Below are positions 51,525 through 59,688 of a stretch of 64,000 nucleotides of DNA, piece by piece. Positions within the stretch are counted from its first letter, which is position 1. Each line of letters opens with the position of its first letter. The stretch comes from Streptomyces sp. NRRL B-1140 (GTDB taxonomy: Bacteria > Actinomycetota > Actinomycetes > Streptomycetales > Streptomycetaceae), in assembly GCF_001280065.1 (NCBI RefSeq), contig NZ_LGEA01000090.1:160553-224552 (forward strand). Reading direction: 5' to 3'. A model generated the notes under the pieces. That model was not told where the DNA came from and searched no databases. It saw nothing but the letters and a program-made list of their open reading frames with translations. The translations under genes were made by a program, and so were the position numbers.

Positions 51525-52340
51525 ATGGACGTCTCATTTCTCGGCGGGCCCAGCCCGCAGCGCGGGGTCGGCGTCGTCGCCCCCTTCGACTTCGCACTCG
51601 ACCGCGAACTGTGGCGCTGGGTGCCGGACGAAGTCTCCCTGCACATGACACGAACGCCCTACGTGCCGGTCGAGGTCAGTCTCGACCTGGCCCGGCTGGT
51701 CAGTGAGCACGAGACGCTGAGCGAGGCGGTCCGCACGCTCAACGCCATCGCCCCCGAGGTCGTGGCCTACGCCTGCACCTCGGGCAGCTTCGTCGGCGGC
51801 ACGATGGGCGAGCGGGCCATGTGCGAGGCGATGAGCCGGGCCGGTGCCGTACCGGCGATCACCACCTCCGGCGCGCTGCTGGAGGCCCTGGTGGAGCTGG
51901 ACGTACGCCGGGTTGCGCTGGTGACGCCGTACACGGTCTCGGTGACGCGGTCGCTGGAGGCCTACGTCGCCCAGGCCGGTGTCACGATCTCCGGCTGCGC
52001 CTTCATGGGGCTGACCCGGCACATCTGGAAGGTCCCCTACCGGGAGGTGGTGGAGATGGCGCGGCAGGCCGTCCGCGGCGACGCCGACGCGCTGTTCATC
52101 AGCTGCACCAACCTGCCCACGTACGACGTGATCCCGCAGCTGGAGGCCGAGCTGCGCATCCCCGTGATCTCGGCCAACCAAGTGACGATGTGGGCGGCAC
52201 TGCGCCGACTGGGTACCCGTGCGGTGGGGCCGTACCAAGCGCTGATCAATCCGGCGGCGCGTTCCGGTCCCGCAGCGCCGGGGGTGGACCCCGGCCCCGT
52301 ACTGCCGGAAGAAGAGCAGCAGCAGGAAGGCTGGACATGA
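51525..52340 (+). CDS. Maleate cis-trans isomerase/arylmalonate decarboxylase family protein
   Basis: The 271-aa Asp/Glu-racemase-superfamily protein has the first active-site Cys in VAYACTSGSFVGG and the second in LFISCTNLPTYD. RRVALVTPYTVSVT and ISANQVTMWAALRRLG are family landmarks. The two-cysteine site fits isomerisation or racemisation of a dicarboxylate or malonate half-amide. ATG 51525 is chosen; a TTG at 51498 is in frame. It overlaps the next gene (ATGA). Confidence 0.88.
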   Translation: MDVSFLGGPSPQRGVGVVAPFDFALDRELWRWVPDEVSLHMTRTPYVPVEVSLDLARLVSEHETLSEAVRTLNAIAPEVVAYACTSGSFVGGTMGERAMCEAMSRAGAVPAITTSGALLEALVELDVRRVALVTPYTVSVTRSLEAYVAQAGVTISGCAFMGLTRHIWKVPYREVVEMARQAVRGDADALFISCTNLPTYDVIPQLEAELRIPVISANQVTMWAALRRLGTRAVGPYQALINPAARSGPAAPGVDPGPVLPEEEQQQEGWT

Positions 52341-53068
52341 CAGCACTGGGATTTCTCTACCCGGGCCACTCCGCCGAGGACGACTATCCGCGCATCGAGC
52401 AGTTGCTGGGCAGCGACATCCGGGTGGACCTGGTGCACACCGACATTGGTGAGGACGCGCACCGGGTGGACGCGCTGCTCGAGATGGGCTCCGCCGGGCG
52501 GCTCGCGGCGGGCGTCCAGGAACTGCGGCACGCCGGTGCGGACGCCGTGGTGTGGGCCTGCACCAGCGGCAGCTTCGTCTACGGCTGGGACGGCGCGCAG
52601 GAACAGGTCCGCGCCCTGGCCCAGACGGCCGGCATGCCGGCGTCATCCACGTCCTTCGCGTTCGCGCACGCCGTTCGGGAGGTCGGGGCACGCAAGGTCG
52701 CGATCGGTGCGACCTACCCGGAGGACGTGGCGCGGCTCTTCGAGGAGTTCCTGCGTGCGGCCGGCGTGGAGGTCGTGTCGGTCAACAGCTCCGGCATCAT
52801 CACGGCCGCCGAGGTCGGCACGTGGGGCGAGGCCGAACTCCTCGCCCTGGCCCGTGGCTCCGACCACCCCGACGCCGAAGCGCTCCTCCTGCCCGACACG
52901 GCCCTCCACACGGCCGCCCACATCCAGGCCCTGGAGAAGGAACTCGGCAAGCCGGTCCTCACCGCCAACCAGGTCACGGTCTGGGAGGGCCTGCGCCTGG
53001 CGGACCGGCGGGTGAACGCGCCGGAACTGGGAGCGCTGTTCACGAAGGAGCCGATCGTCCAGGCCTGA
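52337..53068 (+). CDS. Second maleate-isomerase family protein
   Basis: This 243-aa protein has the same fold as its neighbour: active-site Cys in VVWACTSGSFVYGW, then KVAIGATYPEDVARLF. The second-cysteine position reads LLLPDTALHT, so the second catalytic Cys is replaced by Asp. That resembles single-cysteine arylmalonate-decarboxylase-like members and may mean a different reaction or a heteromeric partner role. ATG overlaps the previous TGA. Confidence 0.85.
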   Translation: MTALGFLYPGHSAEDDYPRIEQLLGSDIRVDLVHTDIGEDAHRVDALLEMGSAGRLAAGVQELRHAGADAVVWACTSGSFVYGWDGAQEQVRALAQTAGMPASSTSFAFAHAVREVGARKVAIGATYPEDVARLFEEFLRAAGVEVVSVNSSGIITAAEVGTWGEAELLALARGSDHPDAEALLLPDTALHTAAHIQALEKELGKPVLTANQVTVWEGLRLADRRVNAPELGALFTKEPIVQA

Positions 53069-53083
53069 GCCGCGAGGCCAGGT

Positions 53084-53119
53084 CCCCGTCGCCCCCGGCG
53101 CCCTTCGCGGGCGACGGGG
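53084..53119 (+). terminator. Terminator of the isomerase-family operon
   Basis: CCCCGTCGCCC (53084-53094) and GGGCGACGGGG (53109-53119) are perfect 11-bp arms starting 16 bases after the stop codon. The remaining 250 bp to the next gene hold no supported gene. TTGACC near 53283 may be part of the next promoter. Confidence 0.8.
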
Positions 53120-53369
53120 AGGCCTGGGTGGCGGCTGGAAAAGGGCCGTGCCCTCGAACGTGCTCTCCATGGGGGCCGGAATCGGTCCCACCCCTTCTTC
53201 GGTGCGGACCGGGGCATACGCGCACGAACACCCCCTCCGGTGCTGAGGAATGCTCAACTCCGCCACATCGCACGAAACTTCGGTTGACCGAAAGCGCATT
53301 CCCCCTTTGTCGTCCATTCCGTGCACACTGACCTCGTCCACAGCCAGTCGTGCCGTGAAGGACCCTCCG

Positions 53370-53639
53370 ATGGCCGAATCGGGCCCGTTCAGATCCGCTG
53401 CAAGCGCTGTCCGGCTGGCCGGGCGTCTGATGTGCTGGAGCCTGGCCGCGGGCATGGCCTCGGCCGCCGCGGACGCCTTCCTCCACCCCCGGGTCCGCTG
53501 GTGGGGGTCCGTGTGGCCGCTGCCCTGGTGGCTGGTCTGCGCCTCAGCCCTCGTGTGGGCCGTCCTGCGCGCCCGCGAGAAGGCCGACCGTCCACCCCCG
53601 CAGGACAGCGTGCGCAGCGATTGGGAGCGGGCCGCCTGA
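53370..53639 (+). CDS. Small membrane protein, unknown function
   Basis: The 89-aa protein has two hydrophobic segments (LMCWSLAAGMASAAADAF; WWLVCASALVWAVL) separated by a short loop with PRVRWWG, and a charged tail. GAAGGA precedes ATG 53370; the frame upstream has no support. No family recognised. Confidence 0.65.
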   Translation: MAESGPFRSAASAVRLAGRLMCWSLAAGMASAAADAFLHPRVRWWGSVWPLPWWLVCASALVWAVLRAREKADRPPPQDSVRSDWERAA

Positions 53640-53720
53640 CCCCCGGCCGGGAATAACCGGAGACAGTCCCCTGTTACGGCCGTGACGACAGCACACGGCC
53701 CACAGCAGGAGGCACACCCC

Positions 53721-54839
53721 GTGGCGGCAGACGAGACACGCGGCGCGGCAGACGAGATACGCGGCGCGACATTGGGCAGCGCCCCTGTCCCTCTGTCCGT
53801 ACTGGACCTGGTCACCGTAGGGGCCGGCCGCACCGCCTCAGACGCCCTGCGCACCAGCGTCGACCTGGTCCGTCTCGCGGAGAACCGCGGCTTCCACCGC
53901 TACTGGGTCGCCGAGCACCACTCCATGCCGGGTGTGGCCTCCTCCTCCCCGGCCGTGATCCTGGCCCACCTCGCCGCCCACACCGACCGCATCCGGCTCG
54001 GCTCGGGCGGCGTGATGCTGCCCAACCACGCCCCGCTCGTCATCGCCGAGCAGTTCGGGACGCTGGAGGCCATGGCCCCGGGCCGGATCGACCTCGGCCT
54101 CGGACGTGCCCCCGGCACGGACGGCGCCACGGCCGCCGCCCTGCGCCGCACGGAACGGCTGAACGAGGGTGCCGACGACTTCCCCCAGCAGCTCGCCGAA
54201 CTGACCCGCTTCCTCGATGACGACTTCCCCGACGGCCATCCCTACCGCCGCATCCACGCGGTTCCCGGCCCGGTCCAGGCCACCTCCCCCGGCGGCGTCC
54301 AGTCCCCGCACCGCCCGCCGCTCTGGCTGCTCGGCTCCTCCGGCTTCAGCGCCCGCCTGGCCGGTGTCCTGGGTCTGCCCTTCGCCTTCGCGCACCACTT
54401 CTCGGCCCAGAACACCATCCCGGCCCTCGACCTGTACCGGGAGTCGTTCCGGCCGTCCGCCGTGCTCGACGAGCCGTACGCCGTCATCGGCGTCTCCGCG
54501 TTCGCCGCCGACGAGGAGCGGGAGGCCCGCCGGCAGGTGCTGTCCGCCGCGCTCAGCATGGTCCGGCTGCGCACCGGCCGCCCCGGCCTCGTGCCCACCC
54601 CGGAGGAGGCGGAGGCCTACGACTTCAGCCCCATGGAGCGCGAATTCGTCGACTCCTGGAACGCCAACGTCGTCCACGGCACTCCGGACGAGGTGCGCTC
54701 GGGCCTGGACGACCTCGCCAAGCGCACCGGCGCCGACGAGCTGATGATCACGGCCAACGCGCACGGCGGCGACGTCCGTGTCCGTTCCTACGAGCTCATC
54801 GCCGACGCCTACGGGTTGCCGACCCCCGCCTCGGCCTGA
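53721..54839 (+). CDS. LLM-class flavin-dependent oxidoreductase
   Basis: This is a luciferase-like enzyme of about 372 aa. [48 protein letters not shown] and [16 protein letters not shown] define the bacterial-luciferase-like (MsnO8-type) group, probably FMN-dependent. GTG 53721 is chosen for the AGGAGG site; an in-frame start at 53682 is possible. The 3' end overlaps the convergent GGDEF/EAL gene by 31 bases. Confidence 0.88.
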   Translation: MAADETRGAADEIRGATLGSAPVPLSVLDLVTVGAGRTASDALRTSVDLVRLAENRGFHRYWVAEHHSMPGVASSSPAVILAHLAAHTDRIRLGSGGVMLPNHAPLVIAEQFGTLEAMAPGRIDLGLGRAPGTDGATAAALRRTERLNEGADDFPQQLAELTRFLDDDFPDGHPYRRIHAVPGPVQATSPGGVQSPHRPPLWLLGSSGFSARLAGVLGLPFAFAHHFSAQNTIPALDLYRESFRPSAVLDEPYAVIGVSAFAADEEREARRQVLSAALSMVRLRTGRPGLVPTPEEAEAYDFSPMEREFVDSWNANVVHGTPDEVRSGLDDLAKRTGADELMITANAHGGDVRVRSYELIADAYGLPTPASA

Positions 54840-56674
54840 ACGTCCGGCGTCCCCAGCAGCTCGGAGATGCGGTCCGGCGGCACCGGGCGGGAGTAGAGCC
54901 AGCCCTGTCCGGTGTCGCAGCCGATGCTGCGCAGCCGGGTCGCCTGCGCCGAGGTCTCGACGCATTCGGCCGTGACGGTCAGCCCGAGCCGGTGCGCGAG
55001 CTGGATCATCGCCTCGACGACGACCGCGTCGGCCGGATTCGCGCGGGCGGCCGCCTCCCGGTCGTCGTACTGGAAGCCGCGCACGAACGATCCGTCCAGC
55101 TTCAGCACCGACACCGGCAGCCGGCTCAGGTAGGCGAGGTTCGAGTAGCCGGTGCCGAAGTCGTCGATGGCGATCCGCACCCCCATGTCGCTGAGCGCCT
55201 TCAGGGTCTGCAGCGGACGGCCCGCCGAGCCCATCACCGCCGACTCCGTCAGCTCCAGCTGGAGCAGGTGCGGCGCGAGGCCCGTCCCGCCCAGGGTCTC
55301 CGCCACGTCGGCCACCAGGTCGGAGTCCCAGACCTGCCGCACCGCCACGTTCACGCTGACGAAGATCGGCGGCTCGTCCGGGTGGTCCAGCTGCCACCGC
55401 CGGGCCTGCCGGCAGGCCGTGCGCAGCACCCAGCGGCCCAGCGGGACGATCGACCCGTCTTCCTCCGCAAGTCCGATGAACCGATTCGGCGTCAGTACGC
55501 CGAACTGAGGATGATTCCAGCGGACGAGTGCCTCGACCCCGTGCAGCCGGTCGTCCTCCATGCCCACCAGCGGCTGGTACTCCAGCTGGAACTCGCCCCG
55601 CTCGATGGCCGGCCGGAGCGTGGAGGCCAGCGCCTGGCGGGTCATGCGGTGGGCGTTGCGCTCCGGGTCGAACAGCGTCCAGCGGGCCTTGCCGTCCGTC
55701 TTCGCCCAGTAGAGCGTCGTGTCCGCCGCCTGCATCAGCGCGGTGGGGGTGGTACCCGCGGCGTGCCGCTCCACGACCCCGATCGACGCCGAGACCGACA
55801 GCCGCTGCCCGGAGATGTCGAACGGCTCCTGGACCGCGCGCAGCGCCGACTCGGCCAGCTCGGCCAGCTGTTCGGTGCCCGTGGAGTCCTCCACGAGCAG
55901 TGCGAACTCGTCACCGCCGAGCCGGGCCACCAGCGGGATGCTGGTCCGTGAGTGCCCCGCCTCGTCCGCGCAGCGCATGAGGCGCTCGGCGACGGCGGCC
56001 AGCAGCCGGTCGCCGACGCGGTGGCCGAGGGTGTCGTTGATGGCCTTGAAGCCGTCCAGGTCCAGGTAGCACAGCCCGATCCGGCCCGTGCCGCTCTCCT
56101 CGTAGGACTCCGCCTCCAGCGCGGCCGACAGCCGTTCGAAGAACAGCGTGCGGTTGGGCAGCCGGGTCACCGGGTCGTGCATCTGCAAGTGCCGCAGCCG
56201 GGCCTGGAGTTCCCTGCGGGCGCTGATGTCGGCGACGGACAGCAGGACGCCGCTGTCCTCGTCGGGCAGCGGGGTGACCGTCACCTGCACCCACAGCGAG
56301 TGTCCGTCGGGGTGCTTGAGCCGGCGCGTGCAGCGCAGCCGGGACTGCCGGCCGCGCAGCACCTCGCGGTAGGCGTGCCAGGTCCGGGCGTCGGACGTGA
56401 GGTCGACCAGGTCGGCGGCGACGGCCCCGGCCGGCCCGTCCGGGCCGGTTCCGAGCAGCGCGACGAGCGCGTCGTTGGCGCTGACGACCGTGCCCTCTCG
56501 GTCCACGACCGCCATGGCGAGCGGGGCGGCCGTGAAGACCGAGCGGTAGGGCTGCCGGGACGGCGGCTCGGTACGGGGAGACGTGTCGATCTCACTCTCT
56601 GTGACGACCGGCCGGTCCAGGTCTGCCGCGGGCGCCGGCCCTTCGGAGGTTCCGCTCACCGCTCGCTCCCGCAT
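54809..56674 (-). CDS. PAS-GGDEF-EAL cyclic-di-GMP protein
   Basis: This is a 621-aa soluble signalling protein. A PAS domain (about residues 45-165: [22 protein letters not shown]) is followed by a GGDEF domain with intact [10 protein letters not shown] and an EAL domain with intact [34 protein letters not shown] and KLDGSFVRG. Both catalytic signatures are preserved, so it may make and degrade c-di-GMP like the Rmd proteins that control Streptomyces development. No membrane segment. A GTG at 56659 with GGGAG upstream is an alternative start. The last 31 bases overlap the convergent oxidoreductase gene. Confidence 0.92.
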   Translation of the reverse strand: MRERAVSGTSEGPAPAADLDRPVVTESEIDTSPRTEPPSRQPYRSVFTAAPLAMAVVDREGTVVSANDALVALLGTGPDGPAGAVAADLVDLTSDARTWHAYREVLRGRQSRLRCTRRLKHPDGHSLWVQVTVTPLPDEDSGVLLSVADISARRELQARLRHLQMHDPVTRLPNRTLFFERLSAALEAESYEESGTGRIGLCYLDLDGFKAINDTLGHRVGDRLLAAVAERLMRCADEAGHSRTSIPLVARLGGDEFALLVEDSTGTEQLAELAESALRAVQEPFDISGQRLSVSASIGVVERHAAGTTPTALMQAADTTLYWAKTDGKARWTLFDPERNAHRMTRQALASTLRPAIERGEFQLEYQPLVGMEDDRLHGVEALVRWNHPQFGVLTPNRFIGLAEEDGSIVPLGRWVLRTACRQARRWQLDHPDEPPIFVSVNVAVRQVWDSDLVADVAETLGGTGLAPHLLQLELTESAVMGSAGRPLQTLKALSDMGVRIAIDDFGTGYSNLAYLSRLPVSVLKLDGSFVRGFQYDDREAAARANPADAVVVEAMIQLAHRLGLTVTAECVETSAQATRLRSIGCDTGQGWLYSRPVPPDRISELLGTPDVQAEAGVGNP

Positions 56675-56983
56675 GTATTCGATCTCTGTCCGTGCAGGAA
56701 AGGTCAGGAAAGTGTGCCGATCATAGAGGCTGGCCCCAGGGCCTTCCAGCCGGTGTCCAGTCTTCCCGGCCAACCGGCCCTTCTGCCAGATCGTTTCTGC
56801 GCGCACCTGGACGGCTTCTTCAGGCCCCCGACCAGTTGTGACGTTCTGTGAGTGCTTCGGGGATGTCGGCTTCCGCGATTTTTCGGCCCCTTCACCCGAC
56901 CGGTGCAGTCAAACAGGACGCAGTATGACAAATCATCACAGGCTGGGTGCGGTGTCCCGCGATCCGCACCCGGAGGTATACCC
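56675..56983. promoter_or_regulatory. Divergent intergenic region of about 310 bp
   Basis: It separates the GGDEF/EAL gene (left) from the metalloprotease gene (right). An AT-rich patch around 56900-56940 with CAGTATGACAAAT probably holds the protease promoter. I could not define -35/-10 pairs or a BldD-type box with confidence. Confidence 0.3.
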
Positions 56984-58249
56984 GTGCCGCGTCCGTTTCC
57001 GCGCGCCCGACTGCGCAGCACCGCGGCCGTGTTCACCACCATGTCGGCGCTCGCCGCCACCTCCCTCGGCGCCGGCCCCTCGGCCGCCGAGCCCGGCTCG
57101 GCCGCGCCGTGCGCCCTGACCCGGACCGACGCCCATCACTCGGAGGGCCTGGACACCTGGAACGCCGCCTATCCGCGCCCGGCCCGGTCCCTGGACGCGG
57201 TCATGGTCTTCCTGTCCTTCCCGGACGCCCATCCGCTGACCACCCCGCAGGAGCTGACCGCCGACCACTTCCCGGCCACCACCCGCTTCTTCGAACAGGC
57301 TTCCTACGGCCGCTTCACCCTGCGTCCGCACGCCCTGCGGCACTGGATCCGGATGCCGAAGCCGTCCACCGCGTACGACATAAGGCGGGACTGGAGCCCC
57401 GCGCGCCGGGCCGCCTACCTGCGCGACGCCCTCGCCGCGGCCGACCCCCGGGTCGACTTCTCGCGCTACGACGTCGTGTACTTCGTCGCCGACCCGGACG
57501 CGCCCGGCGTGGACTCCGACGCGACCAAGGTGGTGAACCTGACGAGCCCGCTGCGGGCCGACGGCACCGAGCTGCGCCGGATCGTCACGGTGTTCGAGCA
57601 GCATCCGCCGGACCGGCTCGTCCTCGCCCACGAGACCGGGCACGTCTTCGACCTTCCCGACCTGTACCACCGGCCCGCCGACGGCAAGGGCGACTGGGAC
57701 ACGCACGTCGGCGACTGGGACCTGATGGGCAGCCAGTTCGGCCTGGCACCCGACCTCTTCGCGTGGCACAAGTGGAAACTGGGCTGGCTGGACTCGCGAC
57801 AGGTGCGGTGCGTGCAGGACGCCGGGCCCGCCCGGCTGACCCTGGAGCCGCTGACTGCGGGGCCGGGGACGCCGCTGACGGGGGCGGCGGGGGCGCAGGC
57901 CTTCGGGCTCGGGCGGGGCGCGAAGCTCGCGGTGGTGCGGACGGGGGTCGACAGCGTGCTCGCCTTCGAGGCGCGGGTGCCGGCGGGCAACGACGCGGGC
58001 GCGTGCCGGCAGGGGGTGCTGGTGTACCGGGTGCGGGGCGGGGCGCAGTCCGGGAGCGGACCCGTCGAGGTGATCGACGCCCATCCACGCACCGACGCGT
58101 GCTGGGAGAACTCCGTCTACCCGCCCCTCGCCGACGCCCCGATCGGCCTCGGGGAGAGCTTCACGGTGCCGGGAGAAGGGGTGCGGGTGAAGGTGGAGGG
58201 GCGTACGGCTTCGGGGGCGTGGACGGTGAAGATCGCGGTGGGTCGCTGA
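56984..58249 (+). CDS. Secreted M6-type metalloprotease
   Basis: This 421-aa protein has a signal peptide (LRSTAAVFTTMSALAATSLGAGPSAAEP split at the AAE site). The zinc motif HETGHVFDLPDLY (HExGHxxxxPDLY) and the following DWDLMG are diagnostic of M6/immune-inhibitor-A-like peptidases. A beta-rich C-terminal half contains a cysteine pair (GACRQG, DACWEN). GTG 56984 follows GGAGGTATACCC; upstream frame is leader. It is an extracellular protease with unknown targets. Confidence 0.9.
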   Translation: MPRPFPRARLRSTAAVFTTMSALAATSLGAGPSAAEPGSAAPCALTRTDAHHSEGLDTWNAAYPRPARSLDAVMVFLSFPDAHPLTTPQELTADHFPATTRFFEQASYGRFTLRPHALRHWIRMPKPSTAYDIRRDWSPARRAAYLRDALAAADPRVDFSRYDVVYFVADPDAPGVDSDATKVVNLTSPLRADGTELRRIVTVFEQHPPDRLVLAHETGHVFDLPDLYHRPADGKGDWDTHVGDWDLMGSQFGLAPDLFAWHKWKLGWLDSRQVRCVQDAGPARLTLEPLTAGPGTPLTGAAGAQAFGLGRGAKLAVVRTGVDSVLAFEARVPAGNDAGACRQGVLVYRVRGGAQSGSGPVEVIDAHPRTDACWENSVYPPLADAPIGLGESFTVPGEGVRVKVEGRTASGAWTVKIAVGR

Positions 58250-58266
58250 GGTGTCGCGGGATACGC

Positions 58267-58298
58267 AAGAGGCCCCTCGCTCTCGCGAGGGGCCTCTT
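58267..58298. terminator. Terminator between the metalloprotease gene and tRNA-Lys copy 3
   Basis: AAGAGGCCCCTCGC (58267-58280), TCTC, GCGAGGGGCCTCTT (58285-58298) form a perfect 14-bp hairpin usable from both sides. Confidence 0.9.
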
Positions 58299-58307
58299 AC
58301 CGTCTGG

Positions 58308-58381
58308 TGCGCCGCCAGGGACTCGAACCCCGGACCCGCTGATTAAGAGTCAGCTGCTCTAACCAACTGAGCTAGCGGCGC
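58308..58381 (-). tRNA. tRNA-Lys(CTT), copy 3
   Basis: Identical to copies 1 and 2 over 74 bases. Its 5' flank CTACGACGTCAGCAG is also nearly shared with copy 1 (TTACGACGTCAGCAG), so promoter-proximal sequence is conserved too. Its first ten bases overlap the end of the upstream gene on the same strand. Confidence 0.97.
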
Positions 58382-59019
58382 CTGCTGACGTCGTAGACCT
58401 TAGCACCCTGGTCGGCGGGAGGAAAAATCGAAATCCGCACCGCCGAGCGGGCCGCCCGGACGGCTGCCCAGAGCAGTACCTCGGGCCCGGGAAGCCAGGG
58501 CTGACGGGTGTCGGGGGCGACCAGCCAGCGGGTGGCGGAGCGGGCGGGGGCGGTGGTCACCGTGGAGGCCCGGCCGGTGGGGGAGGTGCTCTCGGACGGG
58601 GCCGGGACGGTCACCGCGTCGCCGGTGCCGTGGCACAGCAGGGGCGGTACGGCGTTGGTGCGGCAGGCCTCACGGGCGTCCCGGCCCCGGTCGCGGGTGC
58701 CCCACTCCTCCCACTCCAGCAGTACGGGGAGCCGCTGCGCCGTCCCCGGGGCGGCGAACAGCAGCATCCGGCCCCGGAACTCCGCGACCGGCCCCGAGCC
58801 GGGGCCGTCGTCCCACAGCCGGTCGAGCATGCGCCGGCCGAACATCGCGGGCGCGCTGACCACGTCGAAGACCGAGCCGCAGGACAGCACGACCGGTGCG
58901 TCCGGCCGCTCCTCCCAGAGGGCGAGCGTGCTTCGCGGATACGTTCCTGCCGAGGCGAGCCAGGCGGCCCCGTCCGGGGTGACATCGGAGGCGTTCCATG
59001 CGCTGCTCATGGCAGACAT
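58372..59019 (-). CDS. Primase/polymerase-like (bifunctional DNA primase/polymerase family) hypothetical protein
   Basis: The 215-aa protein contains DGAAWLASAGTYPRSTLALW, CGSVFDVVSAPAMFGRRMLDRLW, FRGRMLLFAAPGTAQRLP, the CHGTGDAVTVP segment and RWLVAPDTRQPWLPGPEVLLWA. I recognise it as a conserved Streptomyces protein annotated in the prim-pol family, although primase catalytic residues are not obvious. The frame ends VYDVSRRR, overlapping the first ten bases of tRNA-Lys copy 3 on the same strand. The start could be ATG 59019 or 59010. Confidence 0.7.
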   Translation of the reverse strand: MSAMSSAWNASDVTPDGAAWLASAGTYPRSTLALWEERPDAPVVLSCGSVFDVVSAPAMFGRRMLDRLWDDGPGSGPVAEFRGRMLLFAAPGTAQRLPVLLEWEEWGTRDRGRDAREACRTNAVPPLLCHGTGDAVTVPAPSESTSPTGRASTVTTAPARSATRWLVAPDTRQPWLPGPEVLLWAAVRAARSAVRISIFPPADQGAKVYDVSRRR

Positions 59020-59101
59020 GTCTACCCGGCGTGAGCGTCCGGCTCCCGAGGGTTGTGCGAAATCGGGACAGGAGGGGGTGGGAGAGAGTATCTTGCCCGC
59101 C

Positions 59102-59113
59102 TGGCATATGCCA
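59102..59113. promoter_or_regulatory. Perfect 12-bp palindrome TGGCATATGCCA
   Basis: It lies between two minus-strand genes, 82 bases upstream of the prim-pol-like start. AAGATACTC on the minus strand (about 59083-59091) may be a -10 region. Operator candidate with unknown ligand. Confidence 0.4.
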
Positions 59114-59144
59114 CGTGATCGGTAAGGGGGGACGGCAGGGCCTC

Positions 59145-59513
59145 TCAGGCGGTGCCGCCGGGCCCCTGGCCCTCGACGCCGCCCCGCATCAGATCCCGCC
59201 CGAACTCGACCATCTTCTTGGCGTAGTCCTCGGTCCACTCCGCCCGCTCGGCGATGTCGGCCGTCGTCAGCCGGTCGAACCTGCGCGGATCGGCCAGCTG
59301 CGCCGCCGCCATCGCCTGGAACTCCAGCGCCCGGTCCGCCGCGGCCCGGAACGCCAGCGTCAGCTCCGTCGCCCGGGCCAGCAGGGCCCGGGGGTCGTCG
59401 ATCGACTCGAGGTCGAAGAAGTGCTCAGGGTCGGAGGCCGCCTCCGCGGGCTCGAAGAGCAGGGGCGCGGGGCGTAGCCGCGGTTCGTTCCGACGCGGCG
59501 TGGGCTCCGCCAT
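59145..59513 (-). CDS. Small soluble hypothetical protein
   Basis: The 122-aa protein is highly helical: FFDLESIDDPRALLARATELTLAF, then AADRALEFQAMAAAQLADPRRFDRLTTADIAERAEW and DYAKKMVEFGRDLM. It has a short Pro-rich N-terminus and no catalytic motif or membrane segment. GAGGAGGAGAAG precedes ATG 59513. No family recognised. Confidence 0.7.
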   Translation of the reverse strand: MAEPTPRRNEPRLRPAPLLFEPAEAASDPEHFFDLESIDDPRALLARATELTLAFRAAADRALEFQAMAAAQLADPRRFDRLTTADIAERAEWTEDYAKKMVEFGRDLMRGGVEGQGPGGTA

Positions 59514-59688
59514 GTCTTCTCCTCCTCGTACGTCGCGCTGACCCTCTCGGTGGAGTGGGCCACCGTCCATTGTCTCGCGGGCGCGCAAGTGGGCATCGCG
59601 GTAGTGGGTACGGCCGCCACACCCCCCGCTGTTCGTCCGAGCCTCGGGGATACACCGCTTTCCGGCCGGATCGGCCGGATCGGCCGGA

